Below are positions 42,155 through 51,249 of a DNA stretch of 64,000 nt, one piece after another. Origin of the DNA: Paenibacillus_AR sp051594765. Its GTDB lineage: Bacteria; Bacillota; Bacilli; Paenibacillales; NBRC-103111. The notes below the pieces were generated by a model. That model searched no databases and was not told the origin of the DNA. It saw only the letters and a list, made by a program, of their open reading frames with translations. Location of the stretch: assembly GCF_051594765.1 (NCBI RefSeq), contig NZ_JBPPGJ010000008.1:186001-250000 (forward strand). The letters are read 5' to 3'. Position numbers and translations under genes: made by a program. The stretch's first letter is position 1; every line of letters begins with the position of its first letter.

Positions 42155-43141
42155 ATGCCCATCAAGATTCCCGACCATTTGCCGGCCAAAGAAGTGTTGA
42201 TTAACGAGAACATTTTCGTCATGGACGAAACCGTGGCGTTCCACCAGGACATCCGTCCGCTAAGGATCGCCATCCTGAACCTGATGCCTACCAAGGAAAC
42301 GACCGAGACCCAGATCCTGCGCCTTCTGTCCAATACGCCGCTGCAGGTGGAATTCGAGCTCCTGCACCCGGCAACCCATGTGTCCAAGAATACCTCGGCG
42401 GACCATCTGAACATGTTCTACAAGACCTTCGACGAAGTCTCCGACCAGCAGTTCGATGGCATGATCATTACCGGTGCTCCGGTGGAGACGCTGGAGTTCG
42501 AGGATGTGACCTATTGGGAGGAACTACAGCGGATCATGGACTGGAGCAAGGAGAACGTGACCTCCACGCTGCATATCTGTTGGGCTTCCCAAGCGGGATT
42601 GTACCATCACTTCGGCGTTCCCAAGTATCCGTTAGAAGAGAAGATGTTCGGCGTCTTCCCCCACCGGATCAATAAATCCAACGTGAAGCTGCTCCGCGGC
42701 TTCGACGAGCTGTATCTGGTCCCCCAATCCCGCCATACCGAAGTACGCCGGGAGGATATCGAGAAGATCGGGGAGCTGGATATCCTCTCCGAATCCGACG
42801 AGGCCGGCGTTTACATCGTCGCTACCAAGGACGGGCGCCAGATCTTCGTCACCGGCCACTCGGAATACGATCCCTGTACCTTGAAGTGGGAATATGACCG
42901 TGACGTGAACAAAGGGATGGAGATCGACGTTCCGAAGAATTACTATCCTAACAACGATCCCACCAAGCAGCCGCCCATCACCTGGAGAGCCCATGCGAAC
43001 CTCCTGTTCTCCAACTGGCTGAACTACTATGTCTACCAGGAAACGCCTTACGATCTGAAGCAGTTGAAGAAGTCGGCTTCCAAGGATCTCGTCCCGGCCC
43101 TGTCGGGCGGACCTGATCACGATTCAGGAGCAGGCATCTAA
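42155..43141 (+). CDS. metA: Homoserine O-acetyltransferase (MetA type)
   Basis: A 328-residue enzyme of the MetA class. The catalytic Cys142 lies in LHICWASQAGLYHHFG, with His235 and Glu237 in VTGHSEYDP. Residue 111 is Glu (APVETLEF). Glu111 is known to give acetyl-CoA specificity in the Bacillus cereus enzyme, where E. coli has Gly and uses succinyl-CoA. So despite its usual label as a succinyltransferase it should make O-acetylhomoserine. The S-box directly upstream ties it to methionine supply, and metI follows 113 bases later. Confidence 0.93.
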   Translation: MPIKIPDHLPAKEVLINENIFVMDETVAFHQDIRPLRIAILNLMPTKETTETQILRLLSNTPLQVEFELLHPATHVSKNTSADHLNMFYKTFDEVSDQQFDGMIITGAPVETLEFEDVTYWEELQRIMDWSKENVTSTLHICWASQAGLYHHFGVPKYPLEEKMFGVFPHRINKSNVKLLRGFDELYLVPQSRHTEVRREDIEKIGELDILSESDEAGVYIVATKDGRQIFVTGHSEYDPCTLKWEYDRDVNKGMEIDVPKNYYPNNDPTKQPPITWRAHANLLFSNWLNYYVYQETPYDLKQLKKSASKDLVPALSGGPDHDSGAGI

Positions 43142-43254
43142 GGCCTGGTGTCTACAGCCGCAACCGGCCAGACGGCCGATGGCAAGCGCCGGAACCGCCC
43201 GGGCTTGCCTCTTTTTCCGGAATATAGCTCATTAAAACGAGGGGGATACTATCT

Positions 43255-44412
43255 ATGAAAATCGAAAGCCGGTTAGCCCAGATCGGTTCCATCTCCGAGC
43301 CGGTCACGGGAGCAGTCAGCTACCCGATCTATCACTCCACCGCTTATCGCCACCCAAAGCTGGGACAGAGCACAGGGTTCGACTATACGCGCACGAAGAA
43401 CCCGACCCGGACCATTCTGGAGGATGCCATCGCCCAGCTGGAATCCGGAGATGCCGGGTTCGCCTCCAGCTCCGGCATGGCTTCGCTGCAGACCATCTTC
43501 GCCCTGTTCAGCCAAGGGGATCATCTGATTGTCTCCCTGGACTTGTACGGAGGCACTTACCGCCTGCTGGAGAAAATCATGAGCCGGTTCGGCATTACGG
43601 CTACCTACGTGGATACCAACGACCTGGACGCGCTTGAATCGGAGCGGACTCCCTCCACTAAAGCCGTGCTGATCGAAACCCCGACCAACCCGCTCATGAT
43701 GGTGACCGACATCGAGAAGGTCAGCACCTGGGCCAAGCGACATGGTCTGCTGACCATCGTGGACAATACGCTCCTGACGCCTTTCTTCCAGCGCCCCATC
43801 GAGCTTGGAGCCGACATTGTCATCCACAGCGCCACCAAGTATCTGGGCGGACATAACGACGTTCTGGCGGGCCTGATCGTCACCAAGGGCAAGGAGCTGT
43901 CCGAGCAGGTGGCCTTCCTGCACAATTCCATCGGTGCCGTGCTGGGGCCGCAGGATGCTTGGCTCTTGATGAGAGGCATGAAGACGCTGGCGCTCCGTAT
44001 GGAGCGGCATCAGGAGAACGCCACCAAGATCGCCTGCTTCCTGAAGACTCACCTGGACGTAGAGAATGTGTACTACCCGGCGCTGCCTGAGCACCTGCAC
44101 CATGACGTGCAGAATCGACAGTCCTCGGGGAACACCGGAATCTTCTCCTTCCGGCTGAAGGACGCCCGTCTGGTGGAGCCGATCCTGCGCCATATCAAGC
44201 TGATCGCTTTTGCCGAGAGCCTGGGAGGTGTGGAATCTCTCATGACCTATCCCGCCGTTCAGACCCATGCGGACATCCCGGAGGAGATCCGCCGCGCGGT
44301 TGGGGTGGACGACAGACTGCTTCGTTTCTCCGTTGGCATCGAGCACGCGGATGACCTGATAGCGGATCTGGCCTATGCCCTAGAAGAGGCCCGCAAAGAG
44401 ATCGGGGTTTAA
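43255..44412 (+). CDS. metI: Cystathionine gamma-synthase / O-acetylhomoserine thiolyase (MetI-like)
   Basis: A 385-residue PLP enzyme of the Cys/Met metabolism family. It shows FDYTRTKNPTRTILE, SSSGMASLQTIFALF, the conserved IVDNTLLTPFFQRP, and the PLP lysine in HSATKYLGGHNDVLAG. The C-terminal ESLGGVESL and PAVQTHADIP motifs are also present. It resembles B. subtilis MetI, which uses O-acetylhomoserine with cysteine or sulfide. The partner metA lies upstream under the same S-box. Cystathionine beta-lyase activity is a possible alternative for this fold. Confidence 0.9.
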   Translation: MKIESRLAQIGSISEPVTGAVSYPIYHSTAYRHPKLGQSTGFDYTRTKNPTRTILEDAIAQLESGDAGFASSSGMASLQTIFALFSQGDHLIVSLDLYGGTYRLLEKIMSRFGITATYVDTNDLDALESERTPSTKAVLIETPTNPLMMVTDIEKVSTWAKRHGLLTIVDNTLLTPFFQRPIELGADIVIHSATKYLGGHNDVLAGLIVTKGKELSEQVAFLHNSIGAVLGPQDAWLLMRGMKTLALRMERHQENATKIACFLKTHLDVENVYYPALPEHLHHDVQNRQSSGNTGIFSFRLKDARLVEPILRHIKLIAFAESLGGVESLMTYPAVQTHADIPEEIRRAVGVDDRLLRFSVGIEHADDLIADLAYALEEARKEIGV

Positions 44413-44576
44413 GTCCCGGCAGTCGGTGGCGGACTTGGCACAATTTGATGGCGTTCGGTATACAGGCGGGGAGAAAACGGGAAGATTCGCGCCAATCCTA
44501 CTATTTTTGCCTCTGGAGTTGTGCTAAACTGGTAGAGGACAGCTACCATCTTACACCTGTGTCAGGGGGAACAATA

Positions 44577-45944
44577 ATGCGCGGCGAGACGAATCGGGGC
44601 ACATGGACAAGACGGCTGCGTAAACTGTCCCGATTGATATACCCAGATCGGATGCTACAATATTTCCCGCCTGACTTTATCTTCCGCGATCCCGTTCTTC
44701 GTATGGTGAAGCGGATCCGGCGGGACGGCGGCCAGTCAGCCCTGCTGCTGTTCCATATCGAAGACTACCATGTCGTCATGAAGAACAAGTCTACGGAGCT
44801 GATCAGGACTATGCAATCCCTGCTCCAGACCTGCTTCTTGGAGACGGCGTTCGCTTATATTACCCAGCGGAACATCATCGGGATCAAGCAGTACCAGACC
44901 AACGAGATCGTCCTGTTCGTCCGGATCGAGGATGTGGAGGACTTCGGCCGGTGTGCCGTCATCGCCGGGAAGATCTGCGAGGAGCTGGAGACCCGGCTGG
45001 AGAAGCTCTTCAGCCTGCATACCGACACCCCGCTCAAGATCAAGACGGGCAGCACGCTGATCGAGAACCATCCGGACCCCGATTTTGCGGTGGATGCAGC
45101 CTATCATTATGCCATGGCCAAGGCGGCGAAGGATCTTCCCGCACACTTCGCCATGCAGAACCTACAATTCGAAGAGATTCTCCAGACAGAGGATCTGACC
45201 GTTCTGACCCAGCCGATCATGGACCTGAAGAGCGGAGAGATCTTCGGCTGGGAGGTCTTGACCCGCGGGCCGAAGAACTCCCCGTTCCATAACCCGGAGG
45301 CCCTCTTCGAGTTTGCGGACCAGGCAGAAGCTCTGCCGGACCTGGAATGGGTCGTGATCCAGAAGGCGCTCCGCGAGATCGTCGAACGGCAGATCAAGGA
45401 GCAGGTCTTCATCAACATCACCCCGGTTTCCCTGTCGGATCCGAAGCTGCTGGGCAAGCTTCTGGAGCTCTTGCGGGTGCTGAATCTGGACTCCTCCCAG
45501 CTCATCTTCGAGATTACGGAGCGCCATTCCATCCGGGACTTCGAGCAGATGGCGTCCATACTGCGGTCCTACCGGGCGCAGGGCTTCCGGTTTGCCGTCG
45601 ACGACGCAGGGTCCGGCTATTCGAGCCTCCAGTCCATGTCGGAGTTGATCCCGGATATCATCAAGATCGACAAGTCCGTCATTCGGAACATCGACCGGGA
45701 GGCGGTTAAGCAGGCGATGCTCCGCTCGCTGCTCTACTTCGCGGAGAACATCAACTGTACCGTCATCGCCGAAGGCGTAGAGCGGGAGGAAGAAGCCAAC
45801 ATCCTGCTGCAGAATCACGTTCATATGGGCCAAGGCTATTATTTCGCCAAGCCCCAGCCCTTCGAGCACGGACGCAATATCGTCCACTTCGCCACGCTCA
45901 AGGAGAAGATCATACATATGCGCAAGCAAGCGGCTAATTTATAG
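44577..45944 (+). CDS. EAL-domain cyclic-di-GMP phosphodiesterase with degenerate N-terminal domain
   Basis: A 455-residue cytoplasmic protein. Residues about 35-190 look like a degenerate GGDEF-like domain with no GGDEF motif. Residues 200-450 are an EAL domain with the expected catalytic set: Glu226 (in GWEVLTRG, so EVL instead of EAL), Asn280, Glu312, Asp342/Asp343 in VDDAGSGYSS, Lys363 in IKID, Glu402 and Gln419 in GQGYYFAKP. It should therefore be active in breaking down c-di-GMP. CAGGGGGA lies 6 bases before the ATG. A hairpin terminator follows. Confidence 0.88.
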   Translation: MRGETNRGTWTRRLRKLSRLIYPDRMLQYFPPDFIFRDPVLRMVKRIRRDGGQSALLLFHIEDYHVVMKNKSTELIRTMQSLLQTCFLETAFAYITQRNIIGIKQYQTNEIVLFVRIEDVEDFGRCAVIAGKICEELETRLEKLFSLHTDTPLKIKTGSTLIENHPDPDFAVDAAYHYAMAKAAKDLPAHFAMQNLQFEEILQTEDLTVLTQPIMDLKSGEIFGWEVLTRGPKNSPFHNPEALFEFADQAEALPDLEWVVIQKALREIVERQIKEQVFINITPVSLSDPKLLGKLLELLRVLNLDSSQLIFEITERHSIRDFEQMASILRSYRAQGFRFAVDDAGSGYSSLQSMSELIPDIIKIDKSVIRNIDREAVKQAMLRSLLYFAENINCTVIAEGVEREEEANILLQNHVHMGQGYYFAKPQPFEHGRNIVHFATLKEKIIHMRKQAANL

Positions 45945-45949
45945 GCCAA

Positions 45950-45987
45950 GAGCATCCTTCCCCGGGCGGGCAGGGATGCTTTTGTTT
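45950..45987 (+). terminator. Rho-independent terminator
   Basis: AGAGCATCC pairs with GGGATGCTTT-type sequence (seven bp AGCATCC/GGATGCT) around a GC-rich loop, followed by TTTTGTTTT. Confidence 0.7.
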
Positions 45988-46043
45988 TGGAGGTATGGTA
46001 AGATAGAGGAATCATAATATGCCGTTATGGGGTGAGAGCACGC

Positions 46044-47174
46044 ATGTCCATCGATCGGATATTGGACAAAGCGGTGGCCGGAAGGCGGATCGACGTGGAG
46101 GAGTGCGTAACCCTCTTCGAATCCGACCAAGTGGAGAAAATCGGTCAAGCCGCCAATCTTGTCATGCAGCGATGGAATCCGGAGCCGATCACGACCTTCG
46201 TCGTGGGCCGGAACATCAATTATACGAATATATGCGACGTTTACTGCCGCTTCTGCGCCTTCTACCGGGCGCCGGGCAAGGAGGACGGCTACGTTCTTCC
46301 GACCGAAACCATCCTTCAGAAGATCCAGGAAACCGTCGATGTGGGCGGCACCGAGATTCTGATGCAGGGGGGCACCAATCCGAATCTGCCGTTCACCTAC
46401 TATACCGATTTGCTCCGAGAGATTAAGCGACACTTCGATATTACGATGCACAGCTTCTCTCCGGCGGAGATCATGAAGATGGTAGAGGTCTCCGGTGGAT
46501 TAAGCCTGGAGGAGGTCATCCGTCAACTCAAGGAAGCCGGACTGGACTCCATCCCAGGAGGCGGAGCCGAGATTCTCGACGACCGCACTCGCAGCAAGAT
46601 CAGCAAGCTGAAGGGCTCGTGGCGGGATTGGATGAATGTCATGCAGACCGCGCATGGCTTGGGCATGAACACCACGGCCACTATGGTCATCGGCTTTGGC
46701 GAATCCATGGAGGAGCGTGCCCTGCACCTGCTCCGTGTGCGGGATGCCCAGGATGACTGCCTGGAGAAGGGGCTTCCCTCCAAGGGCTTCCTGGCCTTCA
46801 TTCCTTGGACCTTCCAGCCGGACAATACCAACCTGAAGAAGGAACGGGCCACTCCCGAGGAGTATCTGAAGACCCTGGCCATCAGCCGTCTGATGATCGA
46901 TAACGTGCCCCATTTCCAATCCTCTTGGGTTACGATGGGCCCGGAAGTGGGTAAACTATCCTTATCGTACGGGGCGGACGATTTCGGGAGCACCATGATG
47001 GAAGAGAACGTGGTTTCCGCCGCCGGCGCCACCCACAAGGTGAATATCGAACTGATTATTCGCTTGATCCGCGAGGCCGGCAAGATTCCGGCCCAACGGA
47101 ACACCAAATACGAGATCCTGAAGATATTCGGGGAGACTGCCTCGGTGGACAAGGATTTTGTGATGCAGAATTAA
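46044..47174 (+). CDS. mqnC: Cyclic dehypoxanthinyl futalosine synthase (radical SAM)
   Basis: A 376-residue radical-SAM enzyme of the futalosine route to menaquinone. Cys64, Cys68 and Cys71 form the CxxxCxxC cluster (NICDVYCRFCAFYRAPG). MQGGTNPNLPFTYYTDLL, the segment HSFSPAEI and ATMVIGFGESMEER are typical of MqnC, whose close relatives are MqnE and CofH. The ATG was chosen after GGGGTGAG, in preference to a GTG four codons earlier. No other mqn genes lie in the window. Confidence 0.92.
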   Translation: MSIDRILDKAVAGRRIDVEECVTLFESDQVEKIGQAANLVMQRWNPEPITTFVVGRNINYTNICDVYCRFCAFYRAPGKEDGYVLPTETILQKIQETVDVGGTEILMQGGTNPNLPFTYYTDLLREIKRHFDITMHSFSPAEIMKMVEVSGGLSLEEVIRQLKEAGLDSIPGGGAEILDDRTRSKISKLKGSWRDWMNVMQTAHGLGMNTTATMVIGFGESMEERALHLLRVRDAQDDCLEKGLPSKGFLAFIPWTFQPDNTNLKKERATPEEYLKTLAISRLMIDNVPHFQSSWVTMGPEVGKLSLSYGADDFGSTMMEENVVSAAGATHKVNIELIIRLIREAGKIPAQRNTKYEILKIFGETASVDKDFVMQN

Positions 47175-47195
47175 CTTATCGAAGGAGTATGATCC

Positions 47196-47477
47196 ATGGC
47201 TTACCAACCCAAAGTAATCGATGCCAAAGTAGTCAGCGAAAATCCGAATAACGGGTATTTCGAAATTGTAGCGGAGCTGCATGACCGCAACCGCTGCCGC
47301 CTGACCTTCGAGAAGGATCCGGAAACCGGAACACCTAAGGTCACCCATGTGAACCGGCTCTATACCGTTCCTTGCGGCATCTGCAAGAAGGACTTCCTCT
47401 GTTATTGCTTGAACCGTTACATGGATGATATCGGGGCCCAGGCCCTTGAGTTCACAGGAAAATCCAAAGTATCGTGA
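47196..47477 (+). CDS. Small conserved cysteine-containing protein
   Basis: A 93-residue soluble protein starting MAYQPKVIDAKVVSENPNNG. The beta-rich body is followed by CGICKKDFLCYC, which gives four cysteines and could bind zinc or an iron-sulfur cluster. GAAGGAG lies before the ATG. It follows mqnC by 21 bases and is probably cotranscribed. Family not recognised. Confidence 0.7.
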   Translation: MAYQPKVIDAKVVSENPNNGYFEIVAELHDRNRCRLTFEKDPETGTPKVTHVNRLYTVPCGICKKDFLCYCLNRYMDDIGAQALEFTGKSKVS

Positions 47478-47551
47478 TTGATCCCACATCCCCCGCGGAT
47501 GAATGAGGGTACACTAGCAGTACAACCTTGCACAATAAGGGAGGGTCCTGG

Positions 47552-47698
47552 ATGATCACCTGCAATGAATGCGGGAAGACCAACGGCGAAGGCGATATCG
47601 GAGAGCACTGGATATGCGACAGCTGTAAGGTGCCAGAGCCTGCAGAGCAGCCGAAGACCGCGAAGCCGTCCGAAGACCAACCGAAGAAGCATTCCTAA
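47552..47698 (+). CDS. 48-residue zinc-ribbon-like protein
   Basis: A short frame from ATG to TAA. MITCNECGKTNGEGD and then HWICDSCKVPEP give two CxxC pairs about 17 residues apart, as in a zinc ribbon. The C-terminal half is a Pro/Lys/Glu tail. AAGGGAGGG lies 5-6 bases before the ATG. A very strong terminator follows. Function unknown; DNA or RNA binding is possible. Confidence 0.65.
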   Translation: MITCNECGKTNGEGDIGEHWICDSCKVPEPAEQPKTAKPSEDQPKKHS

Positions 47699-47707
47699 TC
47701 GAACCCG

Positions 47708-47750
47708 GCACTCCTTTCCCGCTAACGCGGGAAAGGAGTGCTTTGTTTTT
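47708..47750 (+). terminator. Rho-independent terminator
   Basis: A perfect 15-bp stem (GCACTCCTTTCCCGC/GCGGGAAAGGAGTGC) with a TAAC loop is followed by TTTGTTTTT. Confidence 0.92.
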
Positions 47751-47843
47751 GCCCCCTTCCAGATAGTTGTTCGTATATCCCCTCCCCCCGGGCATATACT
47801 TTAGAAAGAACCGACAGCCTTCTGGAAGGGAGTGAAAGGCGGG

Positions 47844-48770
47844 ATGGACAAACTTACGTTGCAGATCTTACCCGATTCGGTGATCCGGGGGCAGGATCTA
47901 TACGATTGTTTGTTTCAGCATATAGATTCCACGCTACATAACAGCTCGCTGGAATGGAATCATCACAAGGGGTTCACGGAGATTACGGTGGGCAGACCCC
48001 AGTCCAGAGCCGGGAAATCCTCGAAGGTGAAAGCCGATTGGCTGGAGAGCGTAAGCGGAGTGCTGGCGGATTACTTGCTGGAGCATGCGGAGGATTTCCT
48101 TCTGACGGGCATGATCCGCAGGGGAGGGCAGTACAAGGAGGAAGAAACCGCGGATGTGCTGGGCTATTGCAAGCAGATCATGAGCGAGGAGGATTCCATG
48201 AGGGATCCCACCGCCGAGCAGCATGGCCGTACACGCCGGAAGAAGCTATTGACCCAGGACCTGCTTCAGTGCGTTCAGCAGGAGCCCATCCTGAATGTGG
48301 ACGGCTTCCTTCGCTTCCGTCTGGCTAAGTATGGAGGAGAGCTGAAGGATATTATCGAGTACGCCAAGGATGAGTACCTGATGGACCAGCAGTACAAGGA
48401 ATTCATCGCGCTCTTGAAGTACTTCGTCTATATTCAGGATGCCAAGATTCCCGAAGCCCACCTGCTGCACAAGGGCGGACACGAGTTCCTGCTGCTGAAC
48501 GAGCAGCTGAAGCCCATCGAGACCGATCAGCTGGACACCACCTTCAAGGTGGAGTTCCTGGATAAGGACTACAGCTTCGAGGACTTGATCGTCAGCACGC
48601 TGATCACCATCGCACCCGAGAAAATCTATATCCACACCCGGGAGCCCGGCGTAGCCGTCATTAAGACCATCTCCCAAATCTTCGAAGGAAGATCGGAGAT
48701 CTGCGATTACTGCGGCGTGTGCGGGTCTATTCTGGGGAATCACAGCCATCAGGATAAACTGTCCCCTTGA
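47844..48770 (+). CDS. ytxC: YtxC-like sporulation protein
   Basis: A 308-residue soluble protein. It has a helical core with FLRFRLAKYGGELKDIIEYA and a C-terminal region ending CDYCGVCGSILGN. This pattern and the location right before the threonyl-tRNA synthetase gene match YtxC of Bacillus, which is described as sporulation-related; its biochemical role is unknown. The frame is open from a GTG at 47832; the ATG at 47844 follows AAAGGCGGG. Confidence 0.8.
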   Translation: MDKLTLQILPDSVIRGQDLYDCLFQHIDSTLHNSSLEWNHHKGFTEITVGRPQSRAGKSSKVKADWLESVSGVLADYLLEHAEDFLLTGMIRRGGQYKEEETADVLGYCKQIMSEEDSMRDPTAEQHGRTRRKKLLTQDLLQCVQQEPILNVDGFLRFRLAKYGGELKDIIEYAKDEYLMDQQYKEFIALLKYFVYIQDAKIPEAHLLHKGGHEFLLLNEQLKPIETDQLDTTFKVEFLDKDYSFEDLIVSTLITIAPEKIYIHTREPGVAVIKTISQIFEGRSEICDYCGVCGSILGNHSHQDKLSP

Positions 48771-48795
48771 CCTTGGGACATGGAATCTTTATAAT
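48767..48795 (+). promoter_or_regulatory. Sigma-A promoter of the thrS leader
   Basis: TTGACC (48767-48772) and a perfect TATAAT (48790-48795) with a 17-base spacer. The -35 element overlaps the ytxC stop codon. Confidence 0.85.
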
Positions 48796-48801
48796 AGGAT
48801 A

Positions 48802-49104
48802 TTATTATGAAGCCATGACCAAAGACATGAACTCCCGATACGGCGGTTCCAGAGAGAGAAGCCAGCGGCTGCAAGCTTCTTCCGCGACTGATCGAGGGTT
48901 TACCCCTTTGAGAGCTGTAGAATGGAACCGGCTGAACGCCCTTGGGCCTGCCGTAGTATATTGTACCGGGTCATCCCCGTTACCGGATGCATCGAGGGTT
49001 CTTCAGCACCTTCCTGCCTGTGCGGGAAGCATGGAGACCGAACGAGGGTGGAACCACGAGCCGAACGCACTCGTCCCTTTTGGGATGAAGTGCGTTTTTT
49101 GCGT
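48802..49104 (+). ncRNA. T-box leader of thrS
   Basis: The leader contains a stem I region with the GA-rich AGAGAGAGAAG near 48853, a plausible specifier ACC (Thr) at 48927-48929 inside GGAACCGG, and the T-box sequence AGGGTGGAACCACG at 49045-49058. A terminator hairpin follows at 49066-49100 (CGCAC...GTGCG with TTTTTT). Uncharged tRNA-Thr would bind the specifier and T-box to allow read-through into thrS. Confidence 0.93.
49066..49100 (+). terminator. T-box terminator
   Basis: CGCACTCGTCCC pairs with GGGATGAAGTGCG (with G-U and one bulge) and is followed by six T. Confidence 0.85.
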
Positions 49105-49139
49105 TCATGAGGAATCTTATGAAGAGAGAGGGAATTGGC

Positions 49140-51095
49140 ATGTCCGTACAAATGTCCGTCAAAGTAACCCTGCCCGACGGAGCCGTCCGTGAATATCCGG
49201 CTGGCTCGACCATTGAAGATGTAGCTGGAAGCATCAGCCAAGGACTCAAGAAGAACGCCGTGGCTGGCAAGGTCAACGGGAAAGTGGTCGATCTGAATAC
49301 GCCGCTTCTGGGTGACGCGGCGGTTGAAATCGTCACTTTGGATTCTGCGGAGGGGCTGGAGGTCATGAGGCACAGCACCGCCCATCTTATGGCCCAAGCC
49401 ATCAAGCGGATCTACGGGGACAAGGCCGTGAAGCTGGGCATCGGTCCGGTTATCGAGGACGGCTTTTATTATGACATCGACAGTGAGGTTCCGGTATCCT
49501 CCGAGGACTTCCCGAAGATTGAGAAGGAAATGGAGAAGATCGTGCAGGAGAACCTGCCGATCGTCCGCCGGGAAGTCAGCCGCGACGAAGCGGTCCGGAT
49601 CTTCAGCGAGATGGGCGACCCCTTCAAGCTGGAGCTCATCCGTGACCTGCCGGAGGACTCCGTGATCAGCATCTATGATCAAGGCGAGTTTTTCGACCTG
49701 TGCCGCGGACCGCACGTGCCGTCCACCGGCCGGATCAAAGTATTCAAGCTGCTGAGCCTGGCGGGTGCCTACTGGCGCGGCGATTCCAAGAACAAGATGC
49801 TGCAGCGTATCTATGGCACCGCCTATCCGAAGAAAGCCCAGCTGGATGAGCATCTGCACCTGCTGGAGGAAGCGAAGAAGCGGGACCACCGGAAGCTGGG
49901 CAAGGAGCTGAAGATCTTCTCCTTCGCCAAGGAAGTGGGTCAAGGCATTCCGCTGTGGCTGCCGGCCGGCGCCAAGCTTCGCCGGACCATGGAACGCTAC
50001 ATCGTGGACCTGGAGGAGAGCCTCGGCTATCAGCACGTGTACACGCCGGTTCTGGGCAGCGTGGAGCTGTACAAGATCTCCGGCCACTGGGAGCACTACC
50101 AGGAGGACATGTTCCCGCCGATGCAGCTGGATAATGAAGAATATGTGCTGCGTCCGATGAACTGCCCTCACCATATGATGGTGTACAAGAGCGAGATGCG
50201 GAGCTACCGGGACCTGCCGGTCCGCGTAGCGGAGCTCGGCACCATGCACCGGTACGAGATGTCCGGGGCCTTGACCGGCCTGCACCGCGTTCGCGCCATG
50301 ACATTGAACGACGCCCATATTTTCTGCCGTCCGGACCAGATCAAGGAGGAATTCGCTCGCGTGGTCAACCTGATCCGGCGGGTGTACGAAGACTTCGGCA
50401 TTAAGGAATACCGCTTCCGCTTGTCCTACCGGGATCCTAACGACAAGGAGAAATACTTCCAGAACGATGCCATGTGGGAGAATTCCCAGCGCATGCTGAA
50501 GGAGGTTGTCGAGGAGCTGGGCCTGCCTTACTACGAGGCAGAAGGTGAAGCTGCCTTCTACGGACCGAAGCTGGACGTTCAGATCAAGACGGCGCTGAAG
50601 AAGGAAGAGACGCTGTCCACCGCCCAGCTGGACTTCCTCCTGCCGGAGCGCTTCCAGTTGGAATACGTCGGCGAAGACGGTCAGAAGCACCGTCCGGTCG
50701 TAATTCACCGCGGCATTATCTCCACCATGGAGCGGATGACCGCCTACCTGCTGGAGAACTTCGCAGGTGCCCTGCCGACCTGGCTGGCGCCGCTTCAGGC
50801 CCGCGTCATTCCGGTATCTCCGGCATTCGAGAAGTATGCGGCTGAAGCCAACGAGAAGCTGCTTTTGGCCGGAATCCGTTCCGAGGCCGACCAGCGCAAC
50901 GAGAAGCTGGGCTATAAGATCCGCGAGGCCCAGCTGGAGAAGATTCCTTACATGCTCGTCTGCGGTGAGAATGAAGTGAACAGCGGAACCTTGTCCGTCC
51001 GCAAGCGCGGCGGCGAGGATCTGGGCGCCGTGAAGCTCGAGGACGTCGTGAAGCTGATTGCAGAGGATATCGCCACCAAGACCAAGGCGGAATAA
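49140..51095 (+). CDS. thrS: Threonyl-tRNA synthetase
   Basis: A 651-residue class II synthetase. The N-terminal TGS domain is at about 5-65 (TLPDGAVREYPAGSTIEDVA). The editing domain follows, with HSTAHLMAQAIK and the CRGPHVPST block. In the catalytic core are the zinc cysteine in NCPHHMMVYKSEMRSYRDLP, motif 2 in ELGTMHRYEMSGALTGLHRV, and motif 3 near HRGIISTMERM. The C-terminal anticodon-binding domain is complete. AGAGAGGGA lies 8 bases before the ATG. The T-box leader in front fits control by threonine charging. Confidence 0.97.
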   Translation: MSVQMSVKVTLPDGAVREYPAGSTIEDVAGSISQGLKKNAVAGKVNGKVVDLNTPLLGDAAVEIVTLDSAEGLEVMRHSTAHLMAQAIKRIYGDKAVKLGIGPVIEDGFYYDIDSEVPVSSEDFPKIEKEMEKIVQENLPIVRREVSRDEAVRIFSEMGDPFKLELIRDLPEDSVISIYDQGEFFDLCRGPHVPSTGRIKVFKLLSLAGAYWRGDSKNKMLQRIYGTAYPKKAQLDEHLHLLEEAKKRDHRKLGKELKIFSFAKEVGQGIPLWLPAGAKLRRTMERYIVDLEESLGYQHVYTPVLGSVELYKISGHWEHYQEDMFPPMQLDNEEYVLRPMNCPHHMMVYKSEMRSYRDLPVRVAELGTMHRYEMSGALTGLHRVRAMTLNDAHIFCRPDQIKEEFARVVNLIRRVYEDFGIKEYRFRLSYRDPNDKEKYFQNDAMWENSQRMLKEVVEELGLPYYEAEGEAAFYGPKLDVQIKTALKKEETLSTAQLDFLLPERFQLEYVGEDGQKHRPVVIHRGIISTMERMTAYLLENFAGALPTWLAPLQARVIPVSPAFEKYAAEANEKLLLAGIRSEADQRNEKLGYKIREAQLEKIPYMLVCGENEVNSGTLSVRKRGGEDLGAVKLEDVVKLIAEDIATKTKAE

Positions 51096-51109
51096 CAAGT
51101 ACGCACATG

Positions 51110-51134
51110 AACTTCCCTTCGGGGAGGTTTTTTT
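51110..51134 (+). terminator. Rho-independent terminator
   Basis: AACTTCCC pairs with GGGAGGTT over a TTCG tetraloop and is followed by five T. Confidence 0.88.
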
Positions 51135-51249
51135 GCTTTCCTATGAATAATTCTCCTGGTAATGGAAACCTTATGAACGGTCGGTTGCCGGTGAATAGGA
51201 AGTCTCCGGATAGGGCAACCTTCATGATTAGGGGAGGGTATATCAATTC

